A stretch of DNA of 33,025 nucleotides from SZUA-1535 sp964594175 (GTDB lineage Archaea > Aenigmatarchaeota > Aenigmatarchaeia > Aenigmatarchaeales > SZUA-1535), in the NCBI GenBank assembly GCA_964594175.1, contig CAZQLM010000001.1, forward strand, positions 1 to 33,025, read 5' to 3'. Shown here one piece after another: positions 7,669 through 15,922 of the stretch. Under the pieces are notes generated by a model. The model worked only from the letters and a program-made list of their open reading frames with translations. It did not search any database and was not told the origin of the DNA. Every line of letters starts with the position of its first letter. Position 1 is the first letter of the stretch. A program made the translations under genes and the position numbers.

Positions 7669-8852
7669 CCGTGTTTTTTCTCATGTATTAAAATACCTAT
7701 TGTGGAAATAACAACAGTAAATACTATAACCCCGAAAATTGTTTGTGTTATAAACAATGTGTTTGGAATTCTTACGGAAACTATGCTTGCCAATACAGCT
7801 GTAGCAAGACCGCGAGGGTAAAGAAAAGTCATCAAAATTTTTTCCTTTCTATCAACCTTATTTAAAAGAGAAAAAAAGAAAACGCATACATATCTTGCAA
7901 GAAGAAGAACAAGAGCAATGGCAAATGCTGTATAAACTGGTTTTAACTCGTAAATCTCGGTACTCATTCCTATTGTGGTGAAGAAGAATGTTTTTATGAA
8001 AAATGTGATATATGAATTTAACTGTTTCAAATCTTTAGAAAGACCTTTGAATACATGCTTCAATCTGAGCATTTGTCTTATTTTTCTCATATTTCCAAGG
8101 ACTAGGCCTATGAAGAAAACGCTTATCGCTCCGTTTCCTCCTGATAAATCAGAAGCTACAAACATGAAAAAAAGAAAGGCAAGAGTTAACATGTAATGAA
8201 ATTCGAATTTCTCAAATTTATGCCAAATGAAACCCCAAAATATACCTGCGGCAAAACCTAATACGAGAGATGTGGAAAACATGTGAAGCACATCTATGAA
8301 AAGCTCGCGTGGATCTATTAGAGAAATGGATGAAGCACGGAGAAGAACAAGAGCAACTATTATCACAAGAGGATCAGTGAGAATAGATTCCAACTTAAGA
8401 ATAAGCGATATATCCTTTCTCAAACTTTTTAGGAGTTCGATCAATGGAGAAACTATTGCTGAGCTGCTTCCGCTGATTATTGCTGAAAGAATTAGTGCAT
8501 GTACTAGCTTTAGACCAGCTGCGTAGAGCAGGAAAATGGAAACAAAGGAAAATGATAGCAGGAAACTTAGCAAAGTAAGAACCAAAGCGTGTGGAGATTC
8601 CCTAACAAGCCTATAAATATCTATTCTCGATCCGCTATCGAAGAGTATGAGCATCAATGCCAACGCTGAGAAAAGCGGAAGAAGCGCGGCGACTGTTTTT
8701 GGATTTATTATTTTGAACACGGGCCCTATAAGAAAACCAAGAAACACGAGCCAGAGCACGTCTGGAATTTTTGTTTTTTTGAAAAAATAATTTGCAAAAA
8801 AACCAATTGTTATAATTGCTCCTGTCAAAACAAAAATTACATAGATGTCCAT
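7665..8852 (-). CDS. Cation/proton antiporter (NhaP/Kef-like, CPA family)
   Basis: Twelve or so hydrophobic helices in 395 residues, the size of the membrane part of monovalent cation:proton antiporters. Family marks are FDSG at 71-74, a Ser-rich GSSSAIVSP stretch (128-136), and ESILTDP (155-161), in which the TD pair sits where CPA antiporters carry their ion-binding Asp. A later GGNGAISVFFIGLVLGN segment also fits. There is no C-terminal TrkA/RCK domain, so any regulation must come from elsewhere. The gene lies 35 nt downstream of the TrmB-like regulator on the same strand and may be co-transcribed with it. Ion specificity (Na or K) cannot be read from the sequence. Confidence 0.85.
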   Translation of the reverse strand: MDIYVIFVLTGAIITIGFFANYFFKKTKIPDVLWLVFLGFLIGPVFKIINPKTVAALLPLFSALALMLILFDSGSRIDIYRLVRESPHALVLTLLSFLLSFSFVSIFLLYAAGLKLVHALILSAIISGSSSAIVSPLIELLKSLRKDISLILKLESILTDPLVIIVALVLLRASSISLIDPRELFIDVLHMFSTSLVLGFAAGIFWGFIWHKFEKFEFHYMLTLAFLFFMFVASDLSGGNGAISVFFIGLVLGNMRKIRQMLRLKHVFKGLSKDLKQLNSYITFFIKTFFFTTIGMSTEIYELKPVYTAFAIALVLLLARYVCVFFFSLLNKVDRKEKILMTFLYPRGLATAVLASIVSVRIPNTLFITQTIFGVIVFTVVISTIGILIHEKKHG

Positions 8853-8887
8853 ATTAATACTGGGTGAAATATTTTAAAAAACTTATC

Positions 8888-9658
8888 TTACCTTATTTCT
8901 CCAGCATCTTCCCACCATTTTTCAAAATTCTCCTTAAAATCGTTTTCGCAATTCAAAAAGAAGAAACCTTTTATTTCCTTATCCATAGTTTCAACAACAA
9001 CTCCGTATTTTTCGTCAGAAACCATTATAAAAGGATATATAATCTCATAAGTATATCTAATCTGGAAACCTATTTTTTCGAGAAATCTTGCCTTTTCCTC
9101 CGGGAGTTCGCAGGCCAACCATCGCATTTCCACATTTCTTTCCTCGCATCTTCTCCACGCATCAAGAACAACAAAATCTTCTGGAACAAAATCAGCTATC
9201 ACACAAAGCTCTTTTTTTGCTACATCAGCTACATAAGCGCATACGAGCTCGAAATCTTCAGAAAATTTTCTTATTCTCGGTTTTTCTGAAACAGCACGTG
9301 AAACTATTAACCTTTCGTAGAATTTTTGAGCAGTAGTAAGTGCAGCTTTCCTTTCCAAATACTCGCTTGTTATTAAAGCTATTATTCTCGGAAATGGATT
9401 AACACGGGAAAGCCAGAAAAGTTTTTGCTTTTCTTCTTCAAAATCCACTATACCAAGCTTTGCTAGATTATAAAGGTATTTATAAGCATTTGTCACGTTT
9501 AGTCCTGCTTTTCTCGCTATCTCGCTTGCAGTATTTTTTACTTTTCCCATGCTTTCCAGCTCGAGCATTGCAGAAATAACGTTAACTTCGACTTTATCAA
9601 AGAATTTTGAACGCTTCAACATTTCAGTGATTTTTCCGTAATTTTCGAAATAAAACAT
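8888..9658 (-). CDS. TrmB-like transcriptional regulator
   Basis: A 256-residue protein with an N-terminal winged helix (about 25-80: SEIARKAGLNVTNAYKYLYNLAKLGIV), a short helical linker, and a C-terminal domain (about 120-245) like the phospholipase-D-fold sensor part of TrmB proteins, including a run of strands with DEKYGVVVETMD. TrmB-family proteins control sugar or other metabolic genes in archaea; the ligand here is unknown. The start lies 53 nt from the divergent FKBP gene. Likely partner or target is the antiporter gene that follows. Confidence 0.75.
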   Translation of the reverse strand: MFYFENYGKITEMLKRSKFFDKVEVNVISAMLELESMGKVKNTASEIARKAGLNVTNAYKYLYNLAKLGIVDFEEEKQKLFWLSRVNPFPRIIALITSEYLERKAALTTAQKFYERLIVSRAVSEKPRIRKFSEDFELVCAYVADVAKKELCVIADFVPEDFVVLDAWRRCEERNVEMRWLACELPEEKARFLEKIGFQIRYTYEIIYPFIMVSDEKYGVVVETMDKEIKGFFFLNCENDFKENFEKWWEDAGEIR

Positions 9659-9680
9659 AAAAATGATTTGTTGGAAAAAA

Positions 9681-9692
9681 TTTTTAAGCTTA
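9681..9692. promoter_or_regulatory. Shared divergent TATA element (TrmB-like gene / FKBP gene)
   Basis: TTTTTAAGCTTA is nearly palindromic. It is centred about 28 nt from the TrmB-like start on one side and 26 nt from the FKBP start on the other, so both genes would give leaderless mRNAs from one element. Alternate use of a single TATA element would make the two promoters mutually exclusive. Confidence 0.5.
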
Positions 9693-9711
9693 AATTCATT
9701 ATTCTTTTTCC

Positions 9712-10305
9712 ATGCAGAAAGGAGATTTTATAAGGATAAGCTATGTCGGTAGGGTAAAGGAAACAGATGAGGTATTTGATAAAGGTGAGCGCATACCAAT
9801 AGTTGCTGGGGAGGGATTTGTTATTTCAGGACTTGATGAAGCCATCCTTGGCATGAGCGTTGGAGAAAGGAAAATTGTAGAGATACCACCAGAAAAAGCT
9901 TTTGGAAAAAGGGATCCAAACCTTGTAAAGCTTATACCGCTTTCCGATTTCAAGAAAAATGATATCACTCCTTATCCTGGAATGGTTGTAAAAGCAGATA
10001 ATTTCTACGGAAGAGTACTTTCCGTTGGCTCGGGAAGGGTTAAGGTCGATTTTAACCATCCTCTTGCTGGAAAGGTTTTGGAATACGAGGTTGAAATAAA
10101 TGAAAAAATAGAAAGCGGTGAAGAAAAAGTAAAGGCTCTTTTAGAGTTTTTCACAGGAATGAAAGAAGCTGAGGTAAAACTTAACGAGAATACAGCGGAA
10201 TTGAAGGTTAAGCGTCAAATTCCTGAGCATGTAAAACAGAGATTAAGCACAGCTATCAAACAATATGTTGGTGTAAAAGAAGTTGTAATTTCAGAGATAT
10301 TCTAG
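9712..10305 (+). CDS. FKBP-type peptidyl-prolyl isomerase, SlyD-like
   Basis: Cytosolic prolyl isomerase and chaperone. The FKBP half opens with KGDFIRISYVGRVKETDEVFD and has GLDEAILGMSVGERKIVEIPPEKAFGKRDP (about 40-70). The insert-in-flap domain follows (about 85-140, ending DFNHPLAGKVLEYEVEI), as in SlyD and archaeal long FKBPs. About 55 extra C-terminal residues are charged and probably form a small alpha/beta domain, as in some archaeal homologues. No signal peptide. The predicted transcript is leaderless, and the gene stands alone ahead of ftsZ. Confidence 0.93.
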   Translation: MQKGDFIRISYVGRVKETDEVFDKGERIPIVAGEGFVISGLDEAILGMSVGERKIVEIPPEKAFGKRDPNLVKLIPLSDFKKNDITPYPGMVVKADNFYGRVLSVGSGRVKVDFNHPLAGKVLEYEVEINEKIESGEEKVKALLEFFTGMKEAEVKLNENTAELKVKRQIPEHVKQRLSTAIKQYVGVKEVVISEIF

Positions 10306-10340
10306 CACATTATATTCCATTTTATAATAAATCCAAAATG

Positions 10341-10348
10341 TTTAAATA
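10341..10348 (+). promoter_or_regulatory. TATA box of ftsZ
   Basis: TTTAAATA lies about 48 nt before the chosen ftsZ ATG, giving a leader of roughly 20 nt that carries the Shine-Dalgarno sequence AAGGTGAG (10381-10388). Confidence 0.5.
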
Positions 10349-10392
10349 CCTTTTTCTGCAGAACATCAAAAAAACTTTCTAAGGTGAGAAAC

Positions 10393-11475
10393 ATGGCTCT
10401 GCGTGCTGTTGAAGGTACTAGCAGAAAACGCGGTTCTATTGATGAAGATTTGAAAAAGCTTCTTGAAGCGAGAAAGGCAGTGATAAAGGTTGTTGGAATA
10501 GGGGGGGCAGGAAACAATACAATTTCAAGAATGATGCAGGTCGGAATAATCGGAGCTGAGACTTTAGCTTTGAATACAGATGCGCAAGACTTGCTTTATA
10601 CGGATGCTGACTACAAAATTCTTTTGGGAAAGGAAACAACTCGTGGCTTGGGAGCAGGAGCAGACCCTCATTTAGGAATGGAAGCGGCAAAAGAAAGCAA
10701 GGATGAAATTAAGAAATACCTGGAAGGAGCTGACATGGTTTTCATTACCTGCGGTTTGGGAGGAGGTACAGGAACAGGAGGAGCTCCGATAGTAGCTGAT
10801 GTTGCAAAGAAAATAGGCGCTTTAACAGTAGGTGTTGTTACTTTGCCCTTTACAATGGAAGGAAAGCAAAGAATGGACAATGCGAAATACGGCTTGGAGG
10901 AGCTCGAAAATATTGTAGATACTCTAATAGTAATTCCGAATGATAAGCTTTTGGAAATAGTGCCAGACGTAAGTATAACAACAGCTTTTCGCATAGCAGA
11001 CGAAATTTTAGTAAATGCAGTAAAGGGAATAGCGGAGCTTGTCACAAAGCCTGGGCTGGTAAACTTGGACTTCGCAGATATAAGGGCTGTGATGAGCTCA
11101 GGAGGGCTAGCGATGATAGGTATGGGCGAGAGTGATCGCGAAAACAGAGCAATAGAAGCTGTTGAAAAAGCTTTGAATAACCCGCTTTTAGACATAGAAA
11201 TAGAAGGAGCTAAAGGAGCTTTGATCAATGTGGCAGGAGGGGCGGATATAACCATAAGGGAATGTCAGGAAATTGTAGAAGCTGTTACAAGCAAGCTTTC
11301 GCCAGAAGCAAAGGTTATTTGGGGAGCTCAGATAGAAAAGGAGCTCGGTGATACTGTAAGAACAATGCTCATAGTAACTGGTGTGAAATCCTCGCAGATT
11401 TACGGGCCAGAAAAAACGTTCACGGCAGAGAAAAAGAAAGAAATAGAGAAAATTTTGGGAATAGATTTTGTTTAA
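10393..11475 (+). CDS. ftsZ: Cell division GTPase FtsZ
   Basis: Tubulin-like GTPase that forms the division ring. The GTP-binding core begins IKVVGIGGAGNNTISRM (31-47) and carries the tubulin signature GGGTGTG (123-129); the T7-loop region NLDFADIRAVMSSGG is intact, so the protein should polymerise and hydrolyse GTP. At 360 residues it has only a very short tail (KKKEIEKILGIDFV) and no long C-terminal linker. I chose ATG 10393 because AAGGTGAG stands just before it; GTG 10384 would lie inside that binding site. Single gene with its own promoter. A MinD-like ATPase gene occurs about 10 kb away. Confidence 0.96.
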   Translation: MALRAVEGTSRKRGSIDEDLKKLLEARKAVIKVVGIGGAGNNTISRMMQVGIIGAETLALNTDAQDLLYTDADYKILLGKETTRGLGAGADPHLGMEAAKESKDEIKKYLEGADMVFITCGLGGGTGTGGAPIVADVAKKIGALTVGVVTLPFTMEGKQRMDNAKYGLEELENIVDTLIVIPNDKLLEIVPDVSITTAFRIADEILVNAVKGIAELVTKPGLVNLDFADIRAVMSSGGLAMIGMGESDRENRAIEAVEKALNNPLLDIEIEGAKGALINVAGGADITIRECQEIVEAVTSKLSPEAKVIWGAQIEKELGDTVRTMLIVTGVKSSQIYGPEKTFTAEKKKEIEKILGIDFV

Positions 11476-11536
11476 TTTTTATTTATTTTAAATTTTTAAG
11501 CTTCTGAAGCCTATTCTTTCATGAGGTGATGCGCTA

Positions 11537-13099
11537 TTGGAGAAAAAAGAAGAAAAGCTGAAAAAATCGTTCATAGAAAAAATAGCTAGATTCTGCAAAG
11601 AAAAGGGATTTGTTTTTCCTTGCTGCGAAATTTACGGCGGCTTTTCTGGTTTTTACGACTACGGCCCTTTAGGAGCTGAGCTTAAGAAGAATATTAAAGA
11701 CCTGTGGTGGGAGGAGTTTGTTAGAAAAAGGGATGATATCGTTGGCATAGACGCTTGCACGATAAACCCTTTTGTTCTTTGGAAGGCTTCAGGGCATGTG
11801 GATAGCTTTACAGACCCTTTGGTAGAATGCAGGAAATGCAAAAAAAGATTTAGAGCAGATAGCCTTATAGAAGATTCTCTTGGAATAGCTGTTGATGGAA
11901 TAACAATAGAGCAGGTTAATGAAATAATCGCTAAGCATAGCTTGCGCTGTCCTTCATGCAAAGGCGAGCTAACTAGTGCTAGAACGTTTAACTTAATGTT
12001 CAAAACTTATGTTGGTGCAGTAGAGGATCAGAGCTCCCTCGCCTTTCTCCGACCAGAGACCGCGCAGCTAATTTTTACGAATTTTAAATTTGTACAAAAG
12101 GCAGCAAGGCTAAAGCTACCCTTTGGAATAGCTCAGATAGGCAGAGCTTATCGCAACGAGATTTCGCCGCGCGATTTTCTCTTTCGAATGCGAGAATTCG
12201 AGCAAATGGAGATAGAGTATTTTGTTCATCCAGACAAGCTTAACCAGTGCCCTTATCTAACAAAAGAGCTTCTTGATTTTGAAATGAACATATACTCTGC
12301 TGAAATGCAGGAAAAAGGAGAAGAGCATAGAAAAATGAGCTTGCGAGAGGCTTTGGAAAAAGGAATAATAAGCACAGCTTGGCATGGATATTGGCTTGCT
12401 TTGGTTTACAAATGGTTCATAGAGCTTGGTGTTAACCCAGAAAAGCTGAGAGCAAGACAGCATTTGAAAGAAGAGCTCAGCCATTACGCTCTTGAGACTT
12501 GGGATATAGAGTATCGCTTTCCGTTCGGCTGGAAAGAAATACATGGCATGGCTAACCGCACGGACTATGATTTAAAGCAGCACATGAAATTCAGCGGAAA
12601 GGATTTGAGCTACTTTGACGAAGAGACAGGGAAAAAAATCCTGCCCTACGTTGTTGCAGAGCCATCTCAAGGTGTGGACAGAGCATTTTTGGTTTTCTTA
12701 ATAGATGCTTACACAGAAGAAGAGGATCGCGTTGTTCTTAAGCTACATCCAAAGCTCGCTCCTTACAAAGTTGCTGTTTTTCCTTTGGTTAAGAGAGATA
12801 AACTTGATGAAAAGGCAAAGCAAATTCATGAGCTTTTGAAAAAACATTTTACAAGCTTTTACGACGAAAAAGGCAGCATTGGTAGAAGGTATGCGAGGCA
12901 AGATGAAATAGGCACACCTTTTTGCATAACCATAGATTATCAAACTCTGGAAGATAACACAGTAACAATACGCGAGAGAGACACGAAAAAGCAGGTAAGG
13001 GTAAAGATTTCTGAGCTTGTTGAGATTATAAGTAAACTTATAGAAGGAGAGATAAAATTCGAAGAAATAACAAGCGAATTGCTCGAGGGAAATGCTTAA
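11537..13099 (+). CDS. glyS: Glycyl-tRNA synthetase (class II, dimeric archaeal/eukaryotic type)
   Basis: Charges tRNA-Gly in the cytosol. The 520-residue protein opens with IEKIARFCKEKGFVFPCCEIYGG and YDYGPLGAELK; zinc-type pairs CRKC (98-101) and CPSC (138-141) lie in the insertion, RPETAQ at 172-177, and class II motif 2 is AYRNEISPRDFLFRMREFEQME (about 204-226). The anticodon-binding domain is at the C-terminus. TTG 11537 is taken as the start because GAGGTGAT (11523-11530) precedes it by six nt. Upstream T-rich DNA (11476-11500) may both end ftsZ transcription and hold the TATA element. Confidence 0.96.
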   Translation: MEKKEEKLKKSFIEKIARFCKEKGFVFPCCEIYGGFSGFYDYGPLGAELKKNIKDLWWEEFVRKRDDIVGIDACTINPFVLWKASGHVDSFTDPLVECRKCKKRFRADSLIEDSLGIAVDGITIEQVNEIIAKHSLRCPSCKGELTSARTFNLMFKTYVGAVEDQSSLAFLRPETAQLIFTNFKFVQKAARLKLPFGIAQIGRAYRNEISPRDFLFRMREFEQMEIEYFVHPDKLNQCPYLTKELLDFEMNIYSAEMQEKGEEHRKMSLREALEKGIISTAWHGYWLALVYKWFIELGVNPEKLRARQHLKEELSHYALETWDIEYRFPFGWKEIHGMANRTDYDLKQHMKFSGKDLSYFDEETGKKILPYVVAEPSQGVDRAFLVFLIDAYTEEEDRVVLKLHPKLAPYKVAVFPLVKRDKLDEKAKQIHELLKKHFTSFYDEKGSIGRRYARQDEIGTPFCITIDYQTLEDNTVTIRERDTKKQVRVKISELVEIISKLIEGEIKFEEITSELLEGNA

Positions 13100-13124
13100 G
13101 AATGTTAAAAGCCATTAGAGAAAA

Positions 13125-13301
13125 ATGAAACTTCAAAAAAAGCTGAGTGTTCGAGTTACAGAAGCTCATTATAAACTGATGCAAATGCTAGTAAAGAAGG
13201 GAGAATATGAAAGTGTTTCTGATGCCGCGAGAAACGCTGTAGAGAAATTACTGAAGGATTATGAAAAAAGGAAATGGTTCAATAAATACATGGATTCTTG
13301 A
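13125..13301 (+). CDS. Ribbon-helix-helix (CopG/ParD-like) small protein
   Basis: A 58-residue ORF just after glyS. It reads MKLQKKLSVRVTEAHYKLMQ, then a helix-turn-helix stretch KKGEYESVSDAARNAVEKLL and a basic tail. The pattern of a basic strand with alternating residues (KLSVRVT) followed by two helices with the SVSDAAR turn is that of ribbon-helix-helix DNA-binding proteins, which act as dimers and often regulate their own operons or are antitoxins. No Shine-Dalgarno sequence is evident. The following unknown gene at 13451 is a possible partner, but a hairpin and 150 nt separate them. Confidence 0.7.
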   Translation: MKLQKKLSVRVTEAHYKLMQMLVKKGEYESVSDAARNAVEKLLKDYEKRKWFNKYMDS

Positions 13302-13321
13302 AAGCTGCTATAAGCAGTTTT
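13301..13321 (+). terminator. Short hairpin after the ribbon-helix-helix gene
   Basis: AAAGCTGCT-ATA-AGCAGTTTT can form a nine-pair stem (one G-U) with a three-nt loop, starting at the last base of the stop codon. It ends in four T residues. Its position suggests a transcript-end structure; archaeal termination usually relies on longer T runs, so this is tentative. Confidence 0.35.
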
Positions 13322-13450
13322 CGCAAAAAGTGTTATAATAAAACACGTGTCCTTTTACTTCTTTGCTGTTGGACTTCTTGAAAAAATAAATTATTTAAAA
13401 TTTACTGCGAAGAAACATTTCATAAAATTTAAAGAATTAGGTGAAATGTC

Positions 13451-13987
13451 ATGGACCTGATGCAAAAATTGAATAATATACAGGAGTATTTTAACGAGAG
13501 TGTGAAAAGGGTTAAAAAAAGTTTAGAACTTCTTCTGGAACTTCAAAAAAATTCAAATTCTTATGTTTTTATTGGTGATGAAAATCACCTTCACTACGGC
13601 GAGTTGCTGAAGGTAAGAAATTGTTTAAGTTTCGCTATTGAAAGAGTCGCCATACCTGATGAAAAAAGCGAAACAAAAATGAAACTTAAAGTTAGCGAGA
13701 AGATTATTGAAGAACCTTATGCTCAAATAGAAATTGCAGTTCCACAACCAGAGGTTGTATTAAGAAACTGTATAGAGTGGAAGCGTGAAGAGGGTGTATT
13801 TGCTGGCTACGATAAGAAAATAGTAGGAATTCGCTTTGATGATGAGATATTAACACTACCTTCAATAGCTAAGGAAATCACCAGTGATCGAGAATACATC
13901 AAGAAATGTGAAGCCTTGCAGGAATATTTGGAGAAAACTAACCTTCCAGAGCTCTACGAAAAATTTTTCGGAAAATCGCCTTGGTAA
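13451..13987 (+). CDS. Conserved-looking protein of unknown function (178 aa)
   Basis: I do not recognise this gene. It starts at an ATG with AGGTGA six nt upstream and an AT-rich TATA-like stretch (13385-13400). The protein is soluble and acidic: an N-terminal helical part (about 1-38, heptad-like leucines, possible coiled coil), a beta-rich middle and a helical C-terminus ending YEKFFGKSPW. No signal peptide, membrane span or catalytic motif is visible. It is followed by the pyrophosphatase gene with a separate promoter. Codon use and ribosome binding site look like a normal expressed gene. Confidence 0.6.
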   Translation: MDLMQKLNNIQEYFNESVKRVKKSLELLLELQKNSNSYVFIGDENHLHYGELLKVRNCLSFAIERVAIPDEKSETKMKLKVSEKIIEEPYAQIEIAVPQPEVVLRNCIEWKREEGVFAGYDKKIVGIRFDDEILTLPSIAKEITSDREYIKKCEALQEYLEKTNLPELYEKFFGKSPW

Positions 13988-14008
13988 ATCTCAAAAAACT
14001 TTTGCAAA

Positions 14009-14017
14009 ATATTTAAG
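14009..14017 (+). promoter_or_regulatory. TATA box of the pyrophosphatase gene
   Basis: ATATTTAAG is centred about 38 nt before ATG 14051, and a Shine-Dalgarno GGTGAG (14040-14045) lies between them, so this mRNA should have a short leader. Confidence 0.5.
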
Positions 14018-14050
14018 CTCCTTACTCCAACAAATTCTCGGTGAGCAGCA

Positions 14051-14947
14051 ATGGCTACATGGGTCATTGGACACAAAAATCCTGATACGGATAGCATTGT
14101 TTCTGCAATAGTTTACGCAAGAAAAATAGGAGCAAAAGCAGCAAGAGCAGGAGAGCTAAATCCAGAAACTAAGTTCGTTCTCGAAAAATTCGCTGTGCAA
14201 GCTCCAGAGCTAAAGGAAAAAATCGAAGCTGGCGAAAAAGTTGTGATTGTGGATACAAATAACAAAGAAGAGCTCATACCAATAGAAGGAGAAATAATCG
14301 AGATAATAGACCACCATAGGCTTTTCGGTAACATTAGCACAGCACAACCAATAAAAGTTTGCATAGAACCTGTTGGCTCAACCTCAACAATCATAGCTGA
14401 ACGCTTTCTCGATGAGCTTTGCAGGGAAGAGGCAGGACTGCTTTTAAGCGGTATTTTATCAGATACAGTCGTTTTTAAGTCACCTACAACCACGCAAAAA
14501 GACAAAGAGATAGCAAAAAGACTTGCTGAAATAGCTGGTATAAATAACATAGAAGGCTATGGAATAGAGCTCAAATCAAAAGCTGCCCAGCTTAGCAAAG
14601 AACCTAAGGAAAACGTGCTTAGAGATTTCAAAATAACGCATGCCGGAGAGCTTAAGTTTGGAATAGCTCAGGTTGAGATAATAGGTTACGAAAGTGTTAT
14701 GGAGAGAAAAGATGAGTATCTTGCAGCTATGGAAGAGATAAGAAAGGAAAAGGGATTGGATTACCTGCTCTTTATGGTTACAGATATACTCCAGCAGGGT
14801 ACAAAGCTTTTGATAGTAGGAAAAAATCCAGAAAGAATTGCAAAAGCTTTCGAAAAGAATCTTGTTGAAGGCTGCTATATAGAGCTACCTGGAGTCATGT
14901 CAAGGAAAAAGCAAGTAATGCCTGTAATTCAGGAAAAATTTAAATAA
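14051..14947 (+). CDS. ppaC: Manganese-dependent inorganic pyrophosphatase (family II, DHH)
   Basis: Hydrolyses pyrophosphate to phosphate and so pulls biosynthetic reactions, including tRNA charging. The metal site is complete: GHKNPDTDS (H8, D12, D14), VIVDTN (D68) and the DHH triad (87-89). The C-terminal DHHA2 domain ends with the substrate-binding SRKKQVMPVI. The 298-residue length is typical. The start is set by GGTGAG five nt upstream. Its 3' end overlaps the converging small membrane protein gene by 19 nt. Confidence 0.95.
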   Translation: MATWVIGHKNPDTDSIVSAIVYARKIGAKAARAGELNPETKFVLEKFAVQAPELKEKIEAGEKVVIVDTNNKEELIPIEGEIIEIIDHHRLFGNISTAQPIKVCIEPVGSTSTIIAERFLDELCREEAGLLLSGILSDTVVFKSPTTTQKDKEIAKRLAEIAGINNIEGYGIELKSKAAQLSKEPKENVLRDFKITHAGELKFGIAQVEIIGYESVMERKDEYLAAMEEIRKEKGLDYLLFMVTDILQQGTKLLIVGKNPERIAKAFEKNLVEGCYIELPGVMSRKKQVMPVIQEKFK

Positions 14948-15363
14948 AGAGAAAGAATAAATCCAAGAATTACAACAGCTAAAGGCAAAGCATGCGGAAT
15001 TTTTATTCCTCCTATTTCTAATGCTATCAAACATATTGCAATAGCTACGAATACTCTTAGCACCTGAATATTCAAAAAAGCAGTTAACTTCTCTCCAATA
15101 AATGCAGCTATTACTACTGCTATTGTTGCTATTATTCCGGCTATGAAAGCTGAGAGTAATCTTGCCTTTGTTTCCCCTTCCATAGTTGCTGCTGTAAGTA
15201 CTGCAGCAGGTCCCGCGAGCACAGAGAGAGCTACTCCAGGTGCTGTCGAAAAAGTCAAACTGTTAGTAGCAACTAATAATGGGATAGCTCCGTCGATGCA
15301 AGGCAGAAGCAGTGGAATAGAGAGCTTACTTGCATTTTTCAATATTACCGAAAAGTCTAACAC
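14929..15363 (-). CDS. Small membrane protein with about four spans, unknown function
   Basis: A 144-residue hydrophobic protein with helices at about 15-35, 40-60, 68-90 and 98-142, and a conserved-looking first part (LLLPCIDGAIPLLVATNS). No family is recognised. The start is uncertain. A strong GGAGGTGA on this strand is followed first by ATGs whose frames stop after 2 and 14 codons, and only 12 nt later by GTG 15363, the first start in the open frame, which is immediately preceded by a stop codon. So either GTG is used with a long spacing or a base is missing near the start. Converges with the pyrophosphatase gene. Confidence 0.6.
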   Translation of the reverse strand: MLDFSVILKNASKLSIPLLLPCIDGAIPLLVATNSLTFSTAPGVALSVLAGPAAVLTAATMEGETKARLLSAFIAGIIATIAVVIAAFIGEKLTAFLNIQVLRVFVAIAICLIALEIGGIKIPHALPLAVVILGFILSLYLNFS

Positions 15364-15413
15364 CTCTCATGGCATTCACCTCCTTCGGCTTTTTGCTTAA
15401 AATATTTACTTCA

Positions 15414-15490
15414 TGGTGGGACGGCGGGGATTTGAACCCCGGACAACACGGTCTTCAGCCGTGCGCTCTCCCAGGCTGAGCTACCGCCCC
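15414..15490 (-). tRNA. tRNA-Phe(GAA), intronless, CCA encoded
   Basis: On the minus strand the acceptor GGGGCGG pairs with CCGTCCC (one G-U). D-arm GCTCAGCCTGGGAGAGC, anticodon arm CACGG-CTGAAGA-CCGTG with anticodon GAA, and T-arm CGGGG-TTCAAAT-CCCCG are all complete, followed by A73 and an encoded CCA. No intron, unlike the two tRNAs at the right end. A TATA-like AACTTAAAAA lies about 20-30 nt upstream on the same strand. The PheRS genes begin about 800 nt away on the other strand. Confidence 0.96.
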
Positions 15491-15495
15491 GTGAA

Positions 15496-15508
15496 AATTT
15501 TTAAGTTT
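15496..15508. promoter_or_regulatory. Divergent AT-rich promoter element (tRNA-Phe / cupin gene)
   Basis: AATTTTTAAGTTT is centred about 26 nt before the cupin ATG, which has no Shine-Dalgarno sequence, so the cupin mRNA should be leaderless. A second TTTTTAAG copy at 15516-15523 lies about 29 nt upstream of the tRNA-Phe 5' end and may be the tRNA's TATA box on the minus strand. Confidence 0.45.
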
Positions 15509-15527
15509 CTTAGGATTTTTAAGTTTT

Positions 15528-15896
15528 ATGTTCAAAGAAGAAAGGCCTTGGGGATATTTCGTGAATTTTGATGAAGAGATTGCAAAAAAACCTGGATGGA
15601 TCAAAATACTTTTTGTGAAAAAAGGAGAAGAGCTCTCTCACCAGTATCACAGGCTAAGAGACGAACTTTGGTATATGGTGAGGGGAAAGGGAAGAGTTTT
15701 GCTTTGGAAAGAGAAAGAAAAATATCCAGAGAATAAGGAAGAAATAACTCTTGAGGAAGGAAAAACAGTTTTCATTCCAAAACTCTGCATCCACAGCTTT
15801 AGAGCAGAAGAGGATAGCTTTATTTTAGAATTCGGTTTTGGTGAATGCAAGGAAGAAGATATAGTGAGATTGCAGGATAGATACGGAAGAGAGTAA
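15528..15896 (+). CDS. Cupin, mannose-6-phosphate isomerase type II-like
   Basis: A 122-residue single cupin domain. It begins with RPWGYF and ends EEDIVRLQDRYGRE, both hallmarks of the C-terminal isomerase domain of bifunctional mannose-1-phosphate guanylyltransferase/mannose-6-phosphate isomerase proteins. The metal-site region is EELSHQYHRLRDELWYMVRGKGRV, with conserved His and Glu. As a stand-alone protein it probably interconverts mannose-6-P and fructose-6-P or a related sugar, for glycan synthesis; both surface proteins in this window carry many glycosylation-type sequons. The exact substrate is inference. Confidence 0.8.
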   Translation: MFKEERPWGYFVNFDEEIAKKPGWIKILFVKKGEELSHQYHRLRDELWYMVRGKGRVLLWKEKEKYPENKEEITLEEGKTVFIPKLCIHSFRAEEDSFILEFGFGECKEEDIVRLQDRYGRE

Positions 15897-15922
15897 TTTT
15901 AATCAGGTAAATGGTGACCGGA

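Noticed and set aside
10668..11255. 195-codon minus-strand frame inside ftsZ
   Set aside because: Antisense shadow of a conserved gene, low-complexity Ser/Ala/Pro composition, no start signals.
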